Shown: one piece after another, positions 1 to 8,600 of the stretch | How the letters are laid out: every line of letters begins with the position of its first letter | Position numbering within the stretch: the stretch's first letter is position 1 | Source: Candidatus Multivorans thiocomprendens | Lineage (GTDB): Bacteria; Acidobacteriota; Thermoanaerobaculia; Multivoradales; Multivoraceae | Assembly (NCBI GenBank): GCA_027493375.1 | Contig: JAPVWO010000080.1 | Span: 1-49,741, forward strand | DNA: 49,741 bases | Direction of reading: 5' to 3' | Position numbers and translations under genes: made by a program | Notes under the pieces: model-generated | Database searches by the model: none | What the model was told of the DNA's origin: nothing | What the model saw: the letters and a program-made list of their open reading frames with translations, nothing else

Positions 1-440
1 TCTTGCCGAAGGAGAGGGCGCGGTTGCCGCCGCTCTGCATCTGGCGCATGAAGAAGATCCAGAGCCCGACGATCAGCAGCAGCGGGCCCCAGGTCATCAG
101 CACCATCGTCAGCGTGTTTTCCTTGACCTCCTCGACCTCGATCCGCACGCCCTGCTCGCGGAGCAGGGCCATCAGCACCGCGGAGTCTTCCGGCAGCACC
201 TGGGTGGTGAAACTGCCGTCGCCCGCGCCGTCGCGCGGCCGGGTCTTGTAGGTGCCGCTCACCCTGCCGTCCGTATCGATCTTGACCTCTTCCACGCGGC
301 CCTTCCCGACATCGTCGAAGAAGTCGCTGTAGACGATCGCACCGCGCCTCGCGGCGCCCTGGTTGAACAGGTTGAAGATGAGGATCACCATCACGAAGAT
401 GGCGGCCCACAGGAGGAGGTTCTTGAGCGTTGCGTTCATG
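1..440 (-). CDS. ftsH: FtsH membrane AAA+ zinc protease, N-terminal part (runs off the window start)
   Basis: FtsH is the inner-membrane ATP-dependent metalloprotease that degrades misassembled membrane proteins and selected regulators. Only the first ~146 residues are visible: a start at MNATLKN, a first membrane helix (about residues 7-24), a periplasmic domain, a second membrane helix (about 115-135) and the juxtamembrane motif FFMRQMQSGGNRALSFGK, which is nearly invariant in FtsH just before the AAA+ domain. The ATPase and HEXXH parts lie outside the window. It follows tilS by 89 bp on the same strand, the tilS-ftsH order seen in many bacteria, so the two are probably cotranscribed. Family assignment is secure from the second helix and the FGK motif; the full length cannot be judged. 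Confidence 0.93.
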
Positions 441-529
441 TTTCTGAAGGGGGTCTCACCCGCGGGGACAACGGTCCTGAAGCCCGCAGGATTCCGTAAC
501 CACTGTACGAGCGGGTCCCCGGAAGGTTG

Positions 530-1576
530 TCATTCCAGCCCCCCGACTTCAAGGGATCCAATCCCTTGATTCTCTCGCGGAGGTGGGCGGAGCACCCGAA
601 GCCGGTCGCGGCTCTGCTCCCAGCGCCAGCCGCCGCCACAGTCGCAACCGACGGACCGTCCCCTGGACTTCCGCCGCCCGAGCTGCCGCTCCAGCTCCCG
701 GCGGGCGTTCCGCGTCGGTGGATAGGTCGCGCCCGCCAGCCGGTGCAACCGGGCCAGCGCCGCCGGCCACAGCGACGCGGGCAGGCGCGCGAGCGCCTCG
801 ACCTCGACCTCGCAGGACTGGTCGCCGGGCCGCGGCGCCAGCGCCTCGTCGAGCAGCCGGCGCACGGTGGGCTCGGCCCTCCGCGCGGCCCGCGCCAGAC
901 GGACGAGGCGGTCGCCGAGGTCGGGCGTCTCCGCCGCCAGAACCGGCAACAGGCGTCGGCGTACGAAGTTCCGCCGCGGCCCGGAGGCGCGGTTCGTCGG
1001 ATCGTCGACGGGCTCGATGCCGCTCAGGGCCGCGTAGTCCCGCAGAGCGCCGGGTTCCAGGTCCAGCAGCGGCCGGAGCAGCGGCAGTCCGAGACGGTTC
1101 GAGACCGGCCGCATCGCTCCGAGACCGGCGGTGCCGCTGCCGAAGAGGATGCGGAGAAGAACCGTCTCGGCCTGGTCGAGGCGATGGTGAGCGGTCAGGA
1201 TCGCCGCCGCCCGAAGCGAGCGGGCGGCGCCCGCGAGCAGCCGGTAGCGCTCGGCGCGGGCCCACTCCTCCAGGCTCCGGCCCGGCGGCGGGGGGCGGGC
1301 CACGTGGGCCTGGAAGGGGACTCCCAGGCGCTCGGCGATCCCGGCCGCCGTCCGGGCTCGCCTAGCGGAGCCGTCGTCCAGCCGGTGGTCGACGTGGACG
1401 GCCACGGGCCTCCAGGCGAACCGGGGCGCGCAGAGCCGCATGGCGCGCAACAGCGCCGTCGAGTCGGGACCGCCCGAGAACGCGACGGCCAACGGAGCGT
1501 CGCGAACCGTTCGGGCGAGTTCCGGACGCCGGGAGAAGAAGCCCGTCACCCCGGCCTCGACCGGCTGAACGCTCAT
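530..1576 (-). CDS. tilS: tRNA(Ile)-lysidine synthase TilS
   Basis: TilS is an N-type ATP pyrophosphatase that converts the wobble C of the CAU-anticodon tRNA-Ile to lysidine so that it reads AUA. The PP-loop SGGPDSTALL is at about residues 30-39 from the chosen start MSVQPVEAG, followed by HVDHRLDDGS, a further family signature, and AHHRLDQAETVLLRI around residue 130. The protein is about 348 residues, within the family range. The open frame continues upstream through the neighbouring tRNA gene, but that extension is low-complexity and overlaps the tRNA, so the ATG at 1576 is preferred. The C-terminal substrate-binding region is shorter and less recognisable than the catalytic half. Immediately upstream, same strand, lies a CAT-anticodon tRNA. 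Confidence 0.93.
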   Translation of the reverse strand: MSVQPVEAGVTGFFSRRPELARTVRDAPLAVAFSGGPDSTALLRAMRLCAPRFAWRPVAVHVDHRLDDGSARRARTAAGIAERLGVPFQAHVARPPPPGRSLEEWARAERYRLLAGAARSLRAAAILTAHHRLDQAETVLLRILFGSGTAGLGAMRPVSNRLGLPLLRPLLDLEPGALRDYAALSGIEPVDDPTNRASGPRRNFVRRRLLPVLAAETPDLGDRLVRLARAARRAEPTVRRLLDEALAPRPGDQSCEVEVEALARLPASLWPAALARLHRLAGATYPPTRNARRELERQLGRRKSRGRSVGCDCGGGWRWEQSRDRLRVLRPPPRENQGIGSLEVGGLE

Positions 1577-1609
1577 CGTCGAACCTCGGCAACCCGCGGA
1601 AGCGTGAAG

Positions 1610-1686
1610 TGGTGGCGGTGGAGGGACTCGAACCCCCGACACAGCGGATATGAGCCGCTTGCTCTAACCGGCTGAGCTACACCGCC
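1610..1686 (-). tRNA. tRNA with CAT anticodon (tRNA-Met or tRNA-Ile2), CCA encoded
   Basis: A full cloverleaf is visible on the minus strand: acceptor GGCGGTG/CACCGCC, D arm GCTC..GAGC, anticodon arm AGCGG/CCGCT with loop CTCATAT (CAT at 1650-1652), T arm with GGTTCGAGTCC, discriminator A and an encoded CCA at 1610-1612. The CAT anticodon is compatible with elongator methionine or, if modified by TilS, isoleucine. It sits directly upstream of tilS on the same strand, so the tRNA and its possible modifying enzyme may share a transcript. It does not look like an initiator, because position 1 pairs normally with position 72. Confidence 0.93.
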
Positions 1687-1742
1687 GGACCGACGCGGAA
1701 CCCTACCGGAATCGACGCCCGGGTCGCGCGAGCGAAGTCCGC

Positions 1743-2030
1743 TCAGGGGCCGGGCTTGCGCAGCGAGTCCTGACAGCTCCGGAACTGCCCGAAGAAACTG
1801 CGCATCGACTCGGACAGCGCCTCGTCGTTCAAACGGTAGATCACGTTCTGGCCGCGCCTCTGGTCGATCACCAGGTCGGCTTCCTTGAGCACGGACAGAT
1901 GGCGCGAGATGGTCGGCTGGGAGAGATCGAACTCGCCGACGATGTCGCCGACGCAACGCTGCTCGTCTTCCAACAGCCGGAGTATGTTCTGCCGGGTCGA
2001 GTCGGACAGCGCCTTGAAGACCTTCGTCAT
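1743..2030 (-). CDS. ArsR-family winged-helix repressor
   Basis: The protein opens with MTKVFKALSDSTRQNILRLL and carries the recognition helix region DLSQPTISRHLSVLKEADLV followed by the wing RRGQNVIYRLN, the layout of ArsR/SmtB repressors. It is 95 residues, typical length. No cysteine-rich metal-binding motif such as ELCVCDL is present: a single Cys sits at the matching place (EQRCVGDIVGEF), so metal sensing is doubtful. A GTG at 2114 would add 28 arginine-rich residues that do not fit the family, so the ATG at 2030 is chosen. A palindrome and -10-like box lie in the 120 bp upstream, suggesting autoregulation. No target gene such as an arsenic or metal exporter is adjacent, so its regulon is unknown. 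Confidence 0.88.
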   Translation of the reverse strand: MTKVFKALSDSTRQNILRLLEDEQRCVGDIVGEFDLSQPTISRHLSVLKEADLVIDQRRGQNVIYRLNDEALSESMRSFFGQFRSCQDSLRKPGP

Positions 2031-2148
2031 GTGACGGGAGCGCCGGTCGCGAGGCTCGAGGCCGCTCAGGGAGCCGCCGAGGCGTACAGGCCGATGTTCT
2101 GTCTTCTGGTCCACGATCAGGGATCTCCAGGGAATGAAGAGAGTTGGA

Positions 2149-2175
2149 CATTATGCCATAACTTCCTGCCGAAGT
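2149..2175 (-). promoter_or_regulatory. Putative arsR promoter/operator with two adjacent inverted repeats
   Basis: Between the sigma gene and arsR lie two inverted repeats that share a base: TTATG-G-CATAA (2151-2161, minus strand) and ACTTC-CTGCC-GAAGT (2161-2175). The first overlaps a CATAAT -10-like hexamer directed toward arsR. ArsR proteins bind AT-rich imperfect palindromes over their own promoters, so this is a reasonable autoregulatory site. I see no convincing -35. Confidence 0.4.
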
Positions 2176-2181
2176 GGGACT

Positions 2182-2883
2182 TCAGGCACTCGAACCGAGC
2201 CGGCCGGGCACGACGAGGCCCCGGCGGCGGAGCTCCCGGCGCATGCGGCTGAGCACCGTGGCCACGGTGGCCGGCGCCAGTCGGACCACACAGGCCGCCT
2301 CGCGGGAGTTCCACCCGTCGACCACCATGCGCTCGGTGATCCAGATGTCGCGCGGGGCGGTGCCGCCGGGCTTGGCGACGCACCAGCACTCGCGACGGAA
2401 GCGGCGGCGGAGTTCCTGCAGGTAGATGGCGTCGAGCGGGCTGGAGGCCCGGCTGGGCACGTCGAAACCGTCGACGTACTCGGCGAGCCCGTCCAGGGCG
2501 TCGATGCTGAGCTCGACGGCGGGGCCCCGCTTGAGTGCCCGGCGGGCCCGCAGCCAGTCGATCAGGGTGCTTCGGGCGACCCGGCGCAGGTAGGACAGGA
2601 TCGTCGTCCCGGATCGCCCGCGGCAGCCGCGCAACACCCTGCGATCGTTCTGCAGCAGGCGCACGTAGGTCTCCTGGATCACCTCGTCGAGGAGATCCCG
2701 GTTCAGGTACACGCCGTAGCTCCGGCCCAGGCCGGAGAGGGTGCTCCGCAACATCGGGTCGACACGCTGAACGAGGGATGCCCAATCCGCATCCCGGGCG
2801 ACGCACTGGCGCCAGAGCGCGGGCAAGTCGTGCCACTCCTCGCTCTGCCGGTGGTGAGTATGTGAGTTCATCTTCCGCTCCAT
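2182..2883 (-). CDS. RNA polymerase sigma factor, sigma-70 family (ECF-like)
   Basis: The 233-residue protein has a region 2-like segment (LDEVIQETYVRLLQNDRRVL, then TTILSYLRRVARSTLIDWLRARRALKRG) around residues 65-120 and a region 4-like helix-turn-helix (WITERMVVDGWNSREAACVVRLAPATVATVLSRMRRELRRRG) at the C-terminus. This two-region layout without regions 1 and 3 is that of ECF-type sigma factors. The spacer between the regions is longer than usual. No anti-sigma factor is adjacent; rpmG lies upstream and arsR downstream on the same strand. Start may be MERKMNSH at 2883 or the MNSH four codons later. Its regulon cannot be read from the window. Confidence 0.82.
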   Translation of the reverse strand: MERKMNSHTHHRQSEEWHDLPALWRQCVARDADWASLVQRVDPMLRSTLSGLGRSYGVYLNRDLLDEVIQETYVRLLQNDRRVLRGCRGRSGTTILSYLRRVARSTLIDWLRARRALKRGPAVELSIDALDGLAEYVDGFDVPSRASSPLDAIYLQELRRRFRRECWCVAKPGGTAPRDIWITERMVVDGWNSREAACVVRLAPATVATVLSRMRRELRRRGLVVPGRLGSSA

Positions 2884-2973
2884 GCAAGTGGAGCGGAGGC
2901 GCCCGGGCCAGCCTACTCAGGGTTGGGCAAGGGCGGGAGAGCGTAGCACTCTCCAGGCCGCCGTGGGGGCCTG

Positions 2974-3129
2974 CTAACGCATCTTCTCTTCGACGAACTC
3001 GACGTGGCGGCGGATCTTCGGGTCGTACTTCTTGAGCTTCAGCTTCTCCTGGCTGAGCTTCTTGTTCTTCGTCGTCGTGTAGAAGTACCCGGTACCGGCG
3101 CTCGATACGAGCTTGATCTTCTCTCTCAC
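2974..3129 (-). CDS. rpmG: 50S ribosomal protein L33, cysteine-free form
   Basis: This 51-residue protein begins at a GTG ([19 protein letters not shown]) and ends [18 protein letters not shown], a clear match to bacterial L33, a small protein near the E site of the large subunit. It contains no cysteines, so it is the zinc-independent (C-minus) form rather than the zinc-ribbon form. A GGAGG Shine-Dalgarno sequence lies 7 nt before the GTG, which decides the start. tRNA-Asp lies just upstream on the same strand. Confidence 0.93.
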   Translation of the reverse strand: MREKIKLVSSAGTGYFYTTTKNKKLSQEKLKLKKYDPKIRRHVEFVEEKMR

Positions 3130-3179
3130 GTCGTCAACCTCCGTTGCGAGCCGGCAACTTCAAGGGCTGAGGAGCGGAA

Positions 3180-3256
3180 TGGCGGGGCCGACGGGACTCG
3201 AACCCGCGACCTCCGGCGTGACAGGCCGGCATTCTAACCAGCTGAACTACGACCCC
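3180..3256 (-). tRNA. tRNA-Asp (GTC), CCA encoded
   Basis: The minus strand folds into a standard cloverleaf: acceptor GGGGTCG/CGGCCCC with one T-G pair, D arm with AGTTCAGCTGG, anticodon loop CTGTCAC giving GTC, T arm CGGGTTCGAGTCCCG, discriminator G and encoded CCA at 3180-3182. It lies between tRNA-Val and rpmG on the same strand, probably one transcription unit. Confidence 0.97.
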
Positions 3257-3362
3257 GTGCGTCCGTCCTCGTCGTCTCTCCCTCGTCCTTGCCTGGTGCT
3301 GCTCCCGCCGCCATGCGGCATTCACTGACGGTTTCCTGGTCGCGCGTACTCCGAAACCTCCG

Positions 3363-3437
3363 TGGTGGGAGGTGGGGGATTCGAACCCGCGACCCCCTGC
3401 GTGTAAAGCAGGTGCTCTACCCCTGAGCTAACCTCCC
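3363..3437 (-). tRNA. tRNA-Val (TAC), CCA encoded
   Basis: Cloverleaf on the minus strand with acceptor GGGAGGT/ACCTCCC, D arm GCTC/GAGC, anticodon arm CCTGC/GCAGG with loop TTTACAC (anticodon TAC), T arm GCGGGTTCGAATCC, discriminator A and encoded CCA at 3363-3365. It is the first member of the Val-Asp-rpmG group. Confidence 0.97.
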
Positions 3438-3585
3438 CGGCGGCGACCCTACGGCCGTCCGGCGGACATCGCAGGCCGCGAAATCTTAGGGCAGGCGGAG
3501 ATCATCGTCAACGGAGCACCGGGCGGCCTCACTCCGTGGCAGAATCGCGGCGGCAGAACCACCTTCCCCCGAGGAGTACCCACTC

Positions 3586-4185
3586 ATGCACGAAGTTCCC
3601 GATCTGGCCTACCCGTTCGACGCCCTCGAGCCCCACATCGACGCGCGGACGATGGAGATACACCACGACAAGCACCACGCGGCCTACGTCGCGAACCTGA
3701 ACTCCGCTCTCGAGGGCCGCGACGAACTCGCGGCGATGAGCGTCGAGAACCTGCTCCGCAACTTCGACGACGTGCCGGACCCCATCAAGGGCGCCGTGCG
3801 CAACCACGGCGGCGGCCACGCCAACCACTCGCTGTTCTGGTCGGTCATGAGCCCGAACGGCGGCGGCGCGCCCAGCGGCGACCTGGCCACCGCCATCGAC
3901 ATCCGGTTCGGCAGCTTCGACCAGTTGAAGGAGCGTTTCGTCAGCGCGGCGATGGGTCAGTTCGGCAGCGGCTGGGGCTGGCTGGTGAGCGGCGACGACG
4001 GCCTGGCCGTGATCGCGCGGCCGAACCAGGACTCGCCGCTGATGGAGGGCCTGACGCCCCTGCTCGGAGTGGACGTGTGGGAGCACGCCTACTACCTGAA
4101 CTACCAGAACCGGCGTCTGGACTACCTGAACGCCTTCTGGAACGTCGTCGACTGGGAGGCGGTCGCGGCGCGGTTCAGAGGTTAG
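3586..4185 (+). CDS. sodA: Superoxide dismutase, Mn type
   Basis: This 199-residue cytoplasmic enzyme dismutates superoxide to oxygen and hydrogen peroxide. The four metal ligands are visible: His in [13 protein letters not shown], His in [13 protein letters not shown], and Asp and His in [15 protein letters not shown]. The metal-specificity positions read as manganese: a glycine in GGGHANH and the active-site glutamine in the C-terminal half ([10 protein letters not shown]), as in E. coli SodA, rather than the N-terminal glutamine of FeSOD. There is no signal peptide. A GAGGAG Shine-Dalgarno site precedes the ATG. It converges with the protease gene downstream, with stops overlapping by 4 bp. 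Metal preference by sequence is good but cambialistic activity cannot be excluded. Confidence 0.95.
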   Translation: MHEVPDLAYPFDALEPHIDARTMEIHHDKHHAAYVANLNSALEGRDELAAMSVENLLRNFDDVPDPIKGAVRNHGGGHANHSLFWSVMSPNGGGAPSGDLATAIDIRFGSFDQLKERFVSAAMGQFGSGWGWLVSGDDGLAVIARPNQDSPLMEGLTPLLGVDVWEHAYYLNYQNRRLDYLNAFWNVVDWEAVAARFRG

Positions 4186-5852
4186 GCCGGCGCACCGACA
4201 CCGGCACCGGCGACCAGGCCGGTGCTGCGGCTGCGGCCGCGGGTCTGGCGGTCCTGCTCCATGCGGCGCTCCAGCAACTCCTCCGCTTCGTCGAGGAGTT
4301 CGAGCGCCCGTACGAGCTGGTTGTCGAGCTGCCGCTCGGCCTTGAAGCCCTCGGTCAGGCCGAACGCGGTGTTGAAGATCTCGTAGCGGAGCCGCACGCG
4401 GGCGTGGCGCTCGACGGCGGGGTTCTCCAGCGCCTCTTCCAGTTCTTCGGCGGAGACGAGGTCTTCCTCGACGATCCAGTCCCAGAACCGTTCCAGGTAG
4501 TCGTCCGGCACCTGCCAGTCGGTTGAGTCGACCCCTTCGGGCACCCCCTCCTCGAAGGGGAAGCGGTGGAAGCCGCTCCGCGTCCGCAGGCGGAGAATGA
4601 CGGGCGGATCCTCGTCCAGTTCGACCACGTAGTCGGGCGTCACGCCGCCGCCGCCGTAGACCTCGCGGCCGAGATCGGTGCGGAAGACAGGCCGATCCTC
4701 GCTCTCAGGCCGATCGACCGGCGGCGGCTCCTCCTCGTCGCCGTCGTCGCCGTTCGCGTCGTACCCGGTGTAGTAGTCCCAGTACGAGGAGTAGTCGCGC
4801 TGGATCAGCCGCCCCGCCGGCGTGTAGTAGCGCGCCGTCGTCAGGGCCAGGCCGGCGCCGTAGGACAGCTCGTAGACCGTCTGCACCAGGCCCTTGCCCC
4901 AGGTCGACTCCCCGACGACGAGGCCCACGTCGTGATCCTGGATGGCCCCCGAGACGATCTCGGAGGCGGAAGCGGAGCTGCCGTTCACGAGCACGACGAC
5001 CGGCAGGCCGAGCGGCTCGTGGCGGCCCGTGGAGCGGTACGACTGACGGGAACTGTCGATCCGGCCCCGGGTCTCGACGATCGTCGTGCCCGGAGGCACG
5101 AACTGGTCGGAGACGGCGATCGCCTGGTCGAGCAGGCCGCCGCCGTTGAACCGGAGATCGAGAATCAGCCGCCGCATGCCCTGTTCCCTGAGTTCGGCCA
5201 GGGCGCGGGCGACCTCTCCGCCGGTCGAGCGGGAGAAGTCCGTGATCCAGAGGAAGCCGGTGTCCGGCGTCAGCATGTGGGCGTGGCGGACGGTCTCCTG
5301 CGGGATCTCGGCCCGCGTCACCGTGACCTCCAGCGGTTCGTCCAGGCCGGGACGAAGCAGCGTCACCGTGACGTCCGTTCCCTTCGGCCCCTTGAGCTTC
5401 CGGATCGCCTCGTTCGGGTTCATCTCCTCGGTCGGCTCGCCGTTGATCAGGTGGATGATGTCGCCGGCCCGGATGCCCTTCTCGTAGCCCGGCGTGCCCT
5501 CGATCGGCGAGATGACGGTCAGGCGGTTGTTGCGCGTGCCGACGTAGATGCCCAGGCCGTAGAAGGAACTCTGCTGGCGTTCGCGCATCGAGTCGTAGGC
5601 CACGGGAGGCAGGAAGCTCGTGTGCGGATCGAGGTTGCGCAGCATGCCCCCGATCGAGGCGTAGACGAGATCCCGGTAGGTGACGTCGTCGACCGCGTAG
5701 TTCGCGTGAGCCGTCTCGACCAGTTCCGTGTAGAGGCGGACCTGGGCCATCTGGTCCGCGTTGATCGCGACCAGGTTGCCGCCCGCAAGGCCGCCGACGA
5801 CCACGGCCGCGGCGAAGAGAAGGAGTGCCAGATTGCGCCAGGGTTGCTTCAC
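4182..5852 (-). CDS. ctpA: C-terminal processing protease, peptidase family S41 (PDZ-containing)
   Basis: Family S41 proteases cleave the C-termini of periplasmic proteins with a Ser-Lys dyad. From the N-terminus: a membrane anchor ([18 protein letters not shown]), a helical region, the [10 protein letters not shown] segment, a PDZ domain with YGLGIYVG and [16 protein letters not shown], and the catalytic core with the nucleophile in [16 protein letters not shown] and the lysine in [12 protein letters not shown]. The 556-residue product has a C-terminal extension (DUF3340-like length, not identified) with acidic stretches. A GTG at 5852 just before KQPWRN gives a clean anchor; an upstream ATG at 5903 would reach within 8 bp of tatA, which starts on the other strand. 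The two genes therefore share a ~60-bp divergent promoter region. Confidence 0.92.
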   Translation of the reverse strand: MKQPWRNLALLLFAAAVVVGGLAGGNLVAINADQMAQVRLYTELVETAHANYAVDDVTYRDLVYASIGGMLRNLDPHTSFLPPVAYDSMRERQQSSFYGLGIYVGTRNNRLTVISPIEGTPGYEKGIRAGDIIHLINGEPTEEMNPNEAIRKLKGPKGTDVTVTLLRPGLDEPLEVTVTRAEIPQETVRHAHMLTPDTGFLWITDFSRSTGGEVARALAELREQGMRRLILDLRFNGGGLLDQAIAVSDQFVPPGTTIVETRGRIDSSRQSYRSTGRHEPLGLPVVVLVNGSSASASEIVSGAIQDHDVGLVVGESTWGKGLVQTVYELSYGAGLALTTARYYTPAGRLIQRDYSSYWDYYTGYDANGDDGDEEEPPPVDRPESEDRPVFRTDLGREVYGGGGVTPDYVVELDEDPPVILRLRTRSGFHRFPFEEGVPEGVDSTDWQVPDDYLERFWDWIVEEDLVSAEELEEALENPAVERHARVRLRYEIFNTAFGLTEGFKAERQLDNQLVRALELLDEAEELLERRMEQDRQTRGRSRSTGLVAGAGVGAPA

Positions 5853-5911
5853 GACTTCACCGGGGCCGGGATTGTACCAGCCGCGAACCGGTTGGCGTAT
5901 CATGCCGGGCC

Positions 5912-6208
5912 ATGTTCGGCCCGATCGGCATGCAGGAGATGCTCTTCATCCTGGCGGCCGCCCTGCTCATCTTCGGTCCCAGGAAGCTTCCCGAGCTCGG
6001 CCGCACGCTCGGTCGCGGGATGGCCGAGTTCCGGCGCGCCACGACGGACCTGAAGCGCTCCATCGACGTCGAGCTCGACGACGAGAAGCGGCCCGCGCCG
6101 GCGCGGCGCATCGACACTCCGAAGAGAAGCGCCAGCGCGTCGAACCCGGGCAGTTCGAAGAAACCGCCCGAATCGGGCGCCGGGGCCCCGAGTGACCCCG
6201 CAGTCTGA
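5912..6208 (+). CDS. tatA: Sec-independent translocase subunit TatA/TatB-type
   Basis: TatA-family proteins form the pore-like part of the twin-arginine translocase that exports folded proteins. The 98-residue product has the family layout: a short N-terminus, one membrane helix ([13 protein letters not shown]), the hinge [11 protein letters not shown] and an amphipathic helix, then an unstructured charged tail. The [14 protein letters not shown] stretch is diagnostic. TatA and TatB cannot be separated firmly; the single copy beside tatC suggests it does both jobs. A TATCAT box ends 8 nt before the ATG, so the mRNA may be leaderless. It overlaps tatC by 17 bp, implying translational coupling. 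At least two proteins in this window carry possible Tat or lipoprotein signals. Confidence 0.93.
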   Translation: MFGPIGMQEMLFILAAALLIFGPRKLPELGRTLGRGMAEFRRATTDLKRSIDVELDDEKRPAPARRIDTPKRSASASNPGSSKKPPESGAGAPSDPAV

Positions 6209-7037
6209 GGACGACGCTCCGGTCCAGCCGCCCGAAGCGCCGGAACCGGAGCGGTTGCCCGAGACGACGCTGGGCAAGAAGAAGCCCGACGAGGAGGAAG
6301 AAGAAGAACTTCCGCGGATGACGCTGCTCGAGCACCTCGACGAGCTGCGCCGCCGCATCCTGCGCACGCTGATCGTCGTGGTGGTCGCCTTCTTCGGCTG
6401 CTTCGCCTTCGCCGAGGAGATCTACACCTTCCTGGCGAAACCGATCGAGCCCCACGTCGACCAGCTCGTCTTCGACGGCGTCGCGGATCCGTTCATCGTG
6501 CACGTGAAGGTGGCTCTGCTGGCCGCCGTCTTCGTCACGTCGCCCTATCTCGTCGCCCAGCTCTGGGGCTTCGTCTCGCCGGGCCTCTACCGCCGCGAGA
6601 AGCGCTACGCGATCCCCTTCATCTTCTTCGGCTCCTTCTTCTTCATCGGCGGCGGCGCCTTCGGCTACTTCGTCGCCCTGCCCTTCGCGGTCGAGTTCCT
6701 GGTCAACATGGGCGTGAGCAGCGGCTGGGACGCGGACATCCGGATCGAGCGCTACTTCAGCTTCGCGGTCAACGTCCTGCTCGGGCTGGCGGTCATGTTC
6801 CAGCTCCCCATCGTGATCTTCATGCTCTCGCAGCTCGGGGTCGTCACGCCGCGGTTCCTGATGCGGCACTTCCGCTGGGCCGTGCTCCTCATCATCGTCC
6901 TCTCCGCCGTGATCACGCCGACGCCGGACGTCGTGAACATGACGATCGTGGCCGGGCCGACGTTGTTGCTGTATCTGGTCGGAGTGGGGGCTTCGGCGCT
7001 TGTTCAGAGGCGAAGGAAGCGCCCGGAGGAAGAGTAG
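6192..7037 (+). CDS. tatC: Sec-independent translocase subunit TatC
   Basis: TatC is the six-helix membrane receptor for twin-arginine signal peptides. The core begins at [20 protein letters not shown], the cytoplasmic N-terminal region that contacts the twin-arginine motif, followed by hydrophobic helices, [13 protein letters not shown] between helices 2 and 3, and the late motif [19 protein letters not shown]. Before the core there is an unusual ~40-residue acidic, proline-rich extension ending in a run of glutamates. It starts with GTG inside the end of tatA. Total 281 residues. The extension is not part of the conserved family and its role is unknown. Confidence 0.95.
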   Translation: MTPQSEDDAPVQPPEAPEPERLPETTLGKKKPDEEEEEELPRMTLLEHLDELRRRILRTLIVVVVAFFGCFAFAEEIYTFLAKPIEPHVDQLVFDGVADPFIVHVKVALLAAVFVTSPYLVAQLWGFVSPGLYRREKRYAIPFIFFGSFFFIGGGAFGYFVALPFAVEFLVNMGVSSGWDADIRIERYFSFAVNVLLGLAVMFQLPIVIFMLSQLGVVTPRFLMRHFRWAVLLIIVLSAVITPTPDVVNMTIVAGPTLLLYLVGVGASALVQRRRKRPEEE

Positions 7038-7056
7038 GCAGCCGCGCACCCAGTGT

Positions 7057-7560
7057 TTACGAGACGGGGCCCAGGGCTTCGACGATGCGGTCGACGAGTT
7101 CGCGGGCGGCGCCGCGGCCGCCGCGGGCGTCGAGCACGAGGTCGACGTTGTCGCGCACTTCCTGCACGGCGTCGGCCGGGGCCGCGGACAGGCCCGCGGC
7201 GCGCAGCACCGGCAGGTCGACCAGGTCGTCGCCGACGTAGGCGACCTCGGACGCGTCGAGCCCCCGGCGCTCCAGCAGGTCGGCGAAGGCCGCGGCCTTG
7301 TCGCGGCAACCCAGGAGGACCTCGTCGAAGCCCAGGTCGGCGGCGCGGCGCTCGACGGCCGGAGAGTCTCTCCTGGCGCTGAGCAGGCCCATCCCGAGGC
7401 CCGCCTCGCGCGCGCGGCGCACGGCCAGGCCGTCCCGGGTGTCGAACGCCACGGCCACCTCGTCGCCGACGTAGTAGAGCCGGCCGTCGGTGAGGACGCC
7501 GTCGACGTCGAAGAGCAGGAAGCGGAGCCGCGGGACGACGGAGGAGAGCATGGAAGGCAT
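7057..7560 (-). CDS. kdsC: 3-deoxy-D-manno-octulosonate 8-phosphate phosphatase KdsC
   Basis: KdsC is a HAD-superfamily phosphatase that removes phosphate from Kdo-8-P in Kdo synthesis. HAD motif I is FDVDGVLTDGRLYY (nucleophile and acid aspartates), motif II lies at GLLSARRDS, the lysine motif is near GCRDKAAAF and motif III is YVGDDLVDLPVL. The small size (167 residues) and absence of a large cap match KdsC, which works as a tetramer. It is the last gene of the kdsB-pyrG-kdsA-kdsD-kdsC run, 14 bp after kdsD, with all genes on the minus strand. Confidence 0.93.
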   Translation of the reverse strand: MPSMLSSVVPRLRFLLFDVDGVLTDGRLYYVGDEVAVAFDTRDGLAVRRAREAGLGMGLLSARRDSPAVERRAADLGFDEVLLGCRDKAAAFADLLERRGLDASEVAYVGDDLVDLPVLRAAGLSAAPADAVQEVRDNVDLVLDARGGRGAARELVDRIVEALGPVS

Positions 7561-7574
7561 CGGGCTCGCGAAAG

Positions 7575-8600
7575 CTAGCGGCGCAGGCCCCAGAGGTCGT
7601 GAATGTGCACCAGGCCTTCGAGCCGGCCGTCGGCGTGGCAGGTGAACAGGGACGTGATGCGGTGCCGCTCCATCGCCTCCTGGGCGACGGTGACCAGGGC
7701 GTCGGCGGGGATCGTCTTCGGCTCGGGCGTCATGTAGTGGCGAACCGAGCGGTCGAGGAAAGCGCCGCCGCCGGCGCCCGGCGCCGGCTCGGTGTTCAGC
7801 AGCCGCCGCAGGTCGCCGTCGGAGATCACGCCGCAGAGGCGGCCGGCGTCGTCGAGGACCGCCGTGATGCCGAACGACTTCCCGGTCATCTCGAACAGCG
7901 CCTCGCGCAGGGACGCTTCGAGCCTCACGCGCGGCAGGGCGTCGCCGCGGTGCATGACCTGCTCCACCGTCATCAGGCGGCGTCCGAGCGAGCCGCCCGG
8001 ATGAAGCGTCGCGAAATCCTCCAGCGTGAAGCCGCGGGCTTCGAGCAGCGCCATCGCGAGGGCGTCGCCCAGGGCCAGGGTCGCGGTCGTCGACGCGGTG
8101 GGGGCCAGGTTCAGGGGGCAGGCCTCCTGGTCGATCGCGGCCGAAAGGTGCAGATCGGCCCGCTCGGCGATCGTGCTCCGGACGGCGCCGGTGATCGCGA
8201 TCAGGGGAACGCCGCGACGATGCAGCACGTCGATCATCTTGAGGAGTTCTTCCGTGCCGCCGGACGACGACGCGGCCAGGACGACGTCGCCCGGCACGAT
8301 CATGCCGAGGTCGCCGTGGATCGCCTCGGCCGGGTGAATGAAGAGCGCCGGCGTCCCGGTCGAGGACAGGGTTGCCGCCACCTTCTTCATCACGTGACCG
8401 CTCTTGCCCATGCCGGTACAGACGACGCGGCCCCGGCAGTCGCGCATCCGCCGCACCGCCTCCGCGAAATCGTCGCCGAGCTGCCCGATCAACCCCTGAA
8501 TGGCGGCAGCCTCGATCTCCAGCACCTTGCGGGCGATCTCCAGGCTGCGGTCCGCACAGGCCGCCGCCCCGACCTGCCCGGCCACCCTGGAAGCGGTCAC
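7575..8600 (-). CDS. kdsD: D-arabinose 5-phosphate isomerase KdsD (SIS plus two CBS domains)
   Basis: KdsD converts ribulose 5-phosphate to arabinose 5-phosphate, the first committed substrate for Kdo. The SIS domain occupies about residues 35-180, with TGMGKSGHVMKKVAATLSS, FIHPAEAIHGDLGMI and ASSSGGTEELL; two CBS motifs follow (residues ~215-335, with VISDGDLRRLL and the end LEGLVHIHDLWGLRR). The chosen GTG at 8600 overlaps the kdsA stop as GTGA, indicating translational coupling; the longer upstream frame is arginine/proline-rich and overlaps kdsA. At 341 residues it matches the usual KdsD/KpsF size. Confidence 0.94.
   Translation of the reverse strand: MTASRVAGQVGAAACADRSLEIARKVLEIEAAAIQGLIGQLGDDFAEAVRRMRDCRGRVVCTGMGKSGHVMKKVAATLSSTGTPALFIHPAEAIHGDLGMIVPGDVVLAASSSGGTEELLKMIDVLHRRGVPLIAITGAVRSTIAERADLHLSAAIDQEACPLNLAPTASTTATLALGDALAMALLEARGFTLEDFATLHPGGSLGRRLMTVEQVMHRGDALPRVRLEASLREALFEMTGKSFGITAVLDDAGRLCGVISDGDLRRLLNTEPAPGAGGGAFLDRSVRHYMTPEPKTIPADALVTVAQEAMERHRITSLFTCHADGRLEGLVHIHDLWGLRR

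Noticed and set aside
527..1675. Long plus-strand reading frame over tilS
   Set aside because: It is the antisense of tilS; its sequence is Arg/Pro/Gly-rich, shows no family, and the PP-loop gene is on the other strand. Similar long frames exist opposite most genes because of high GC.
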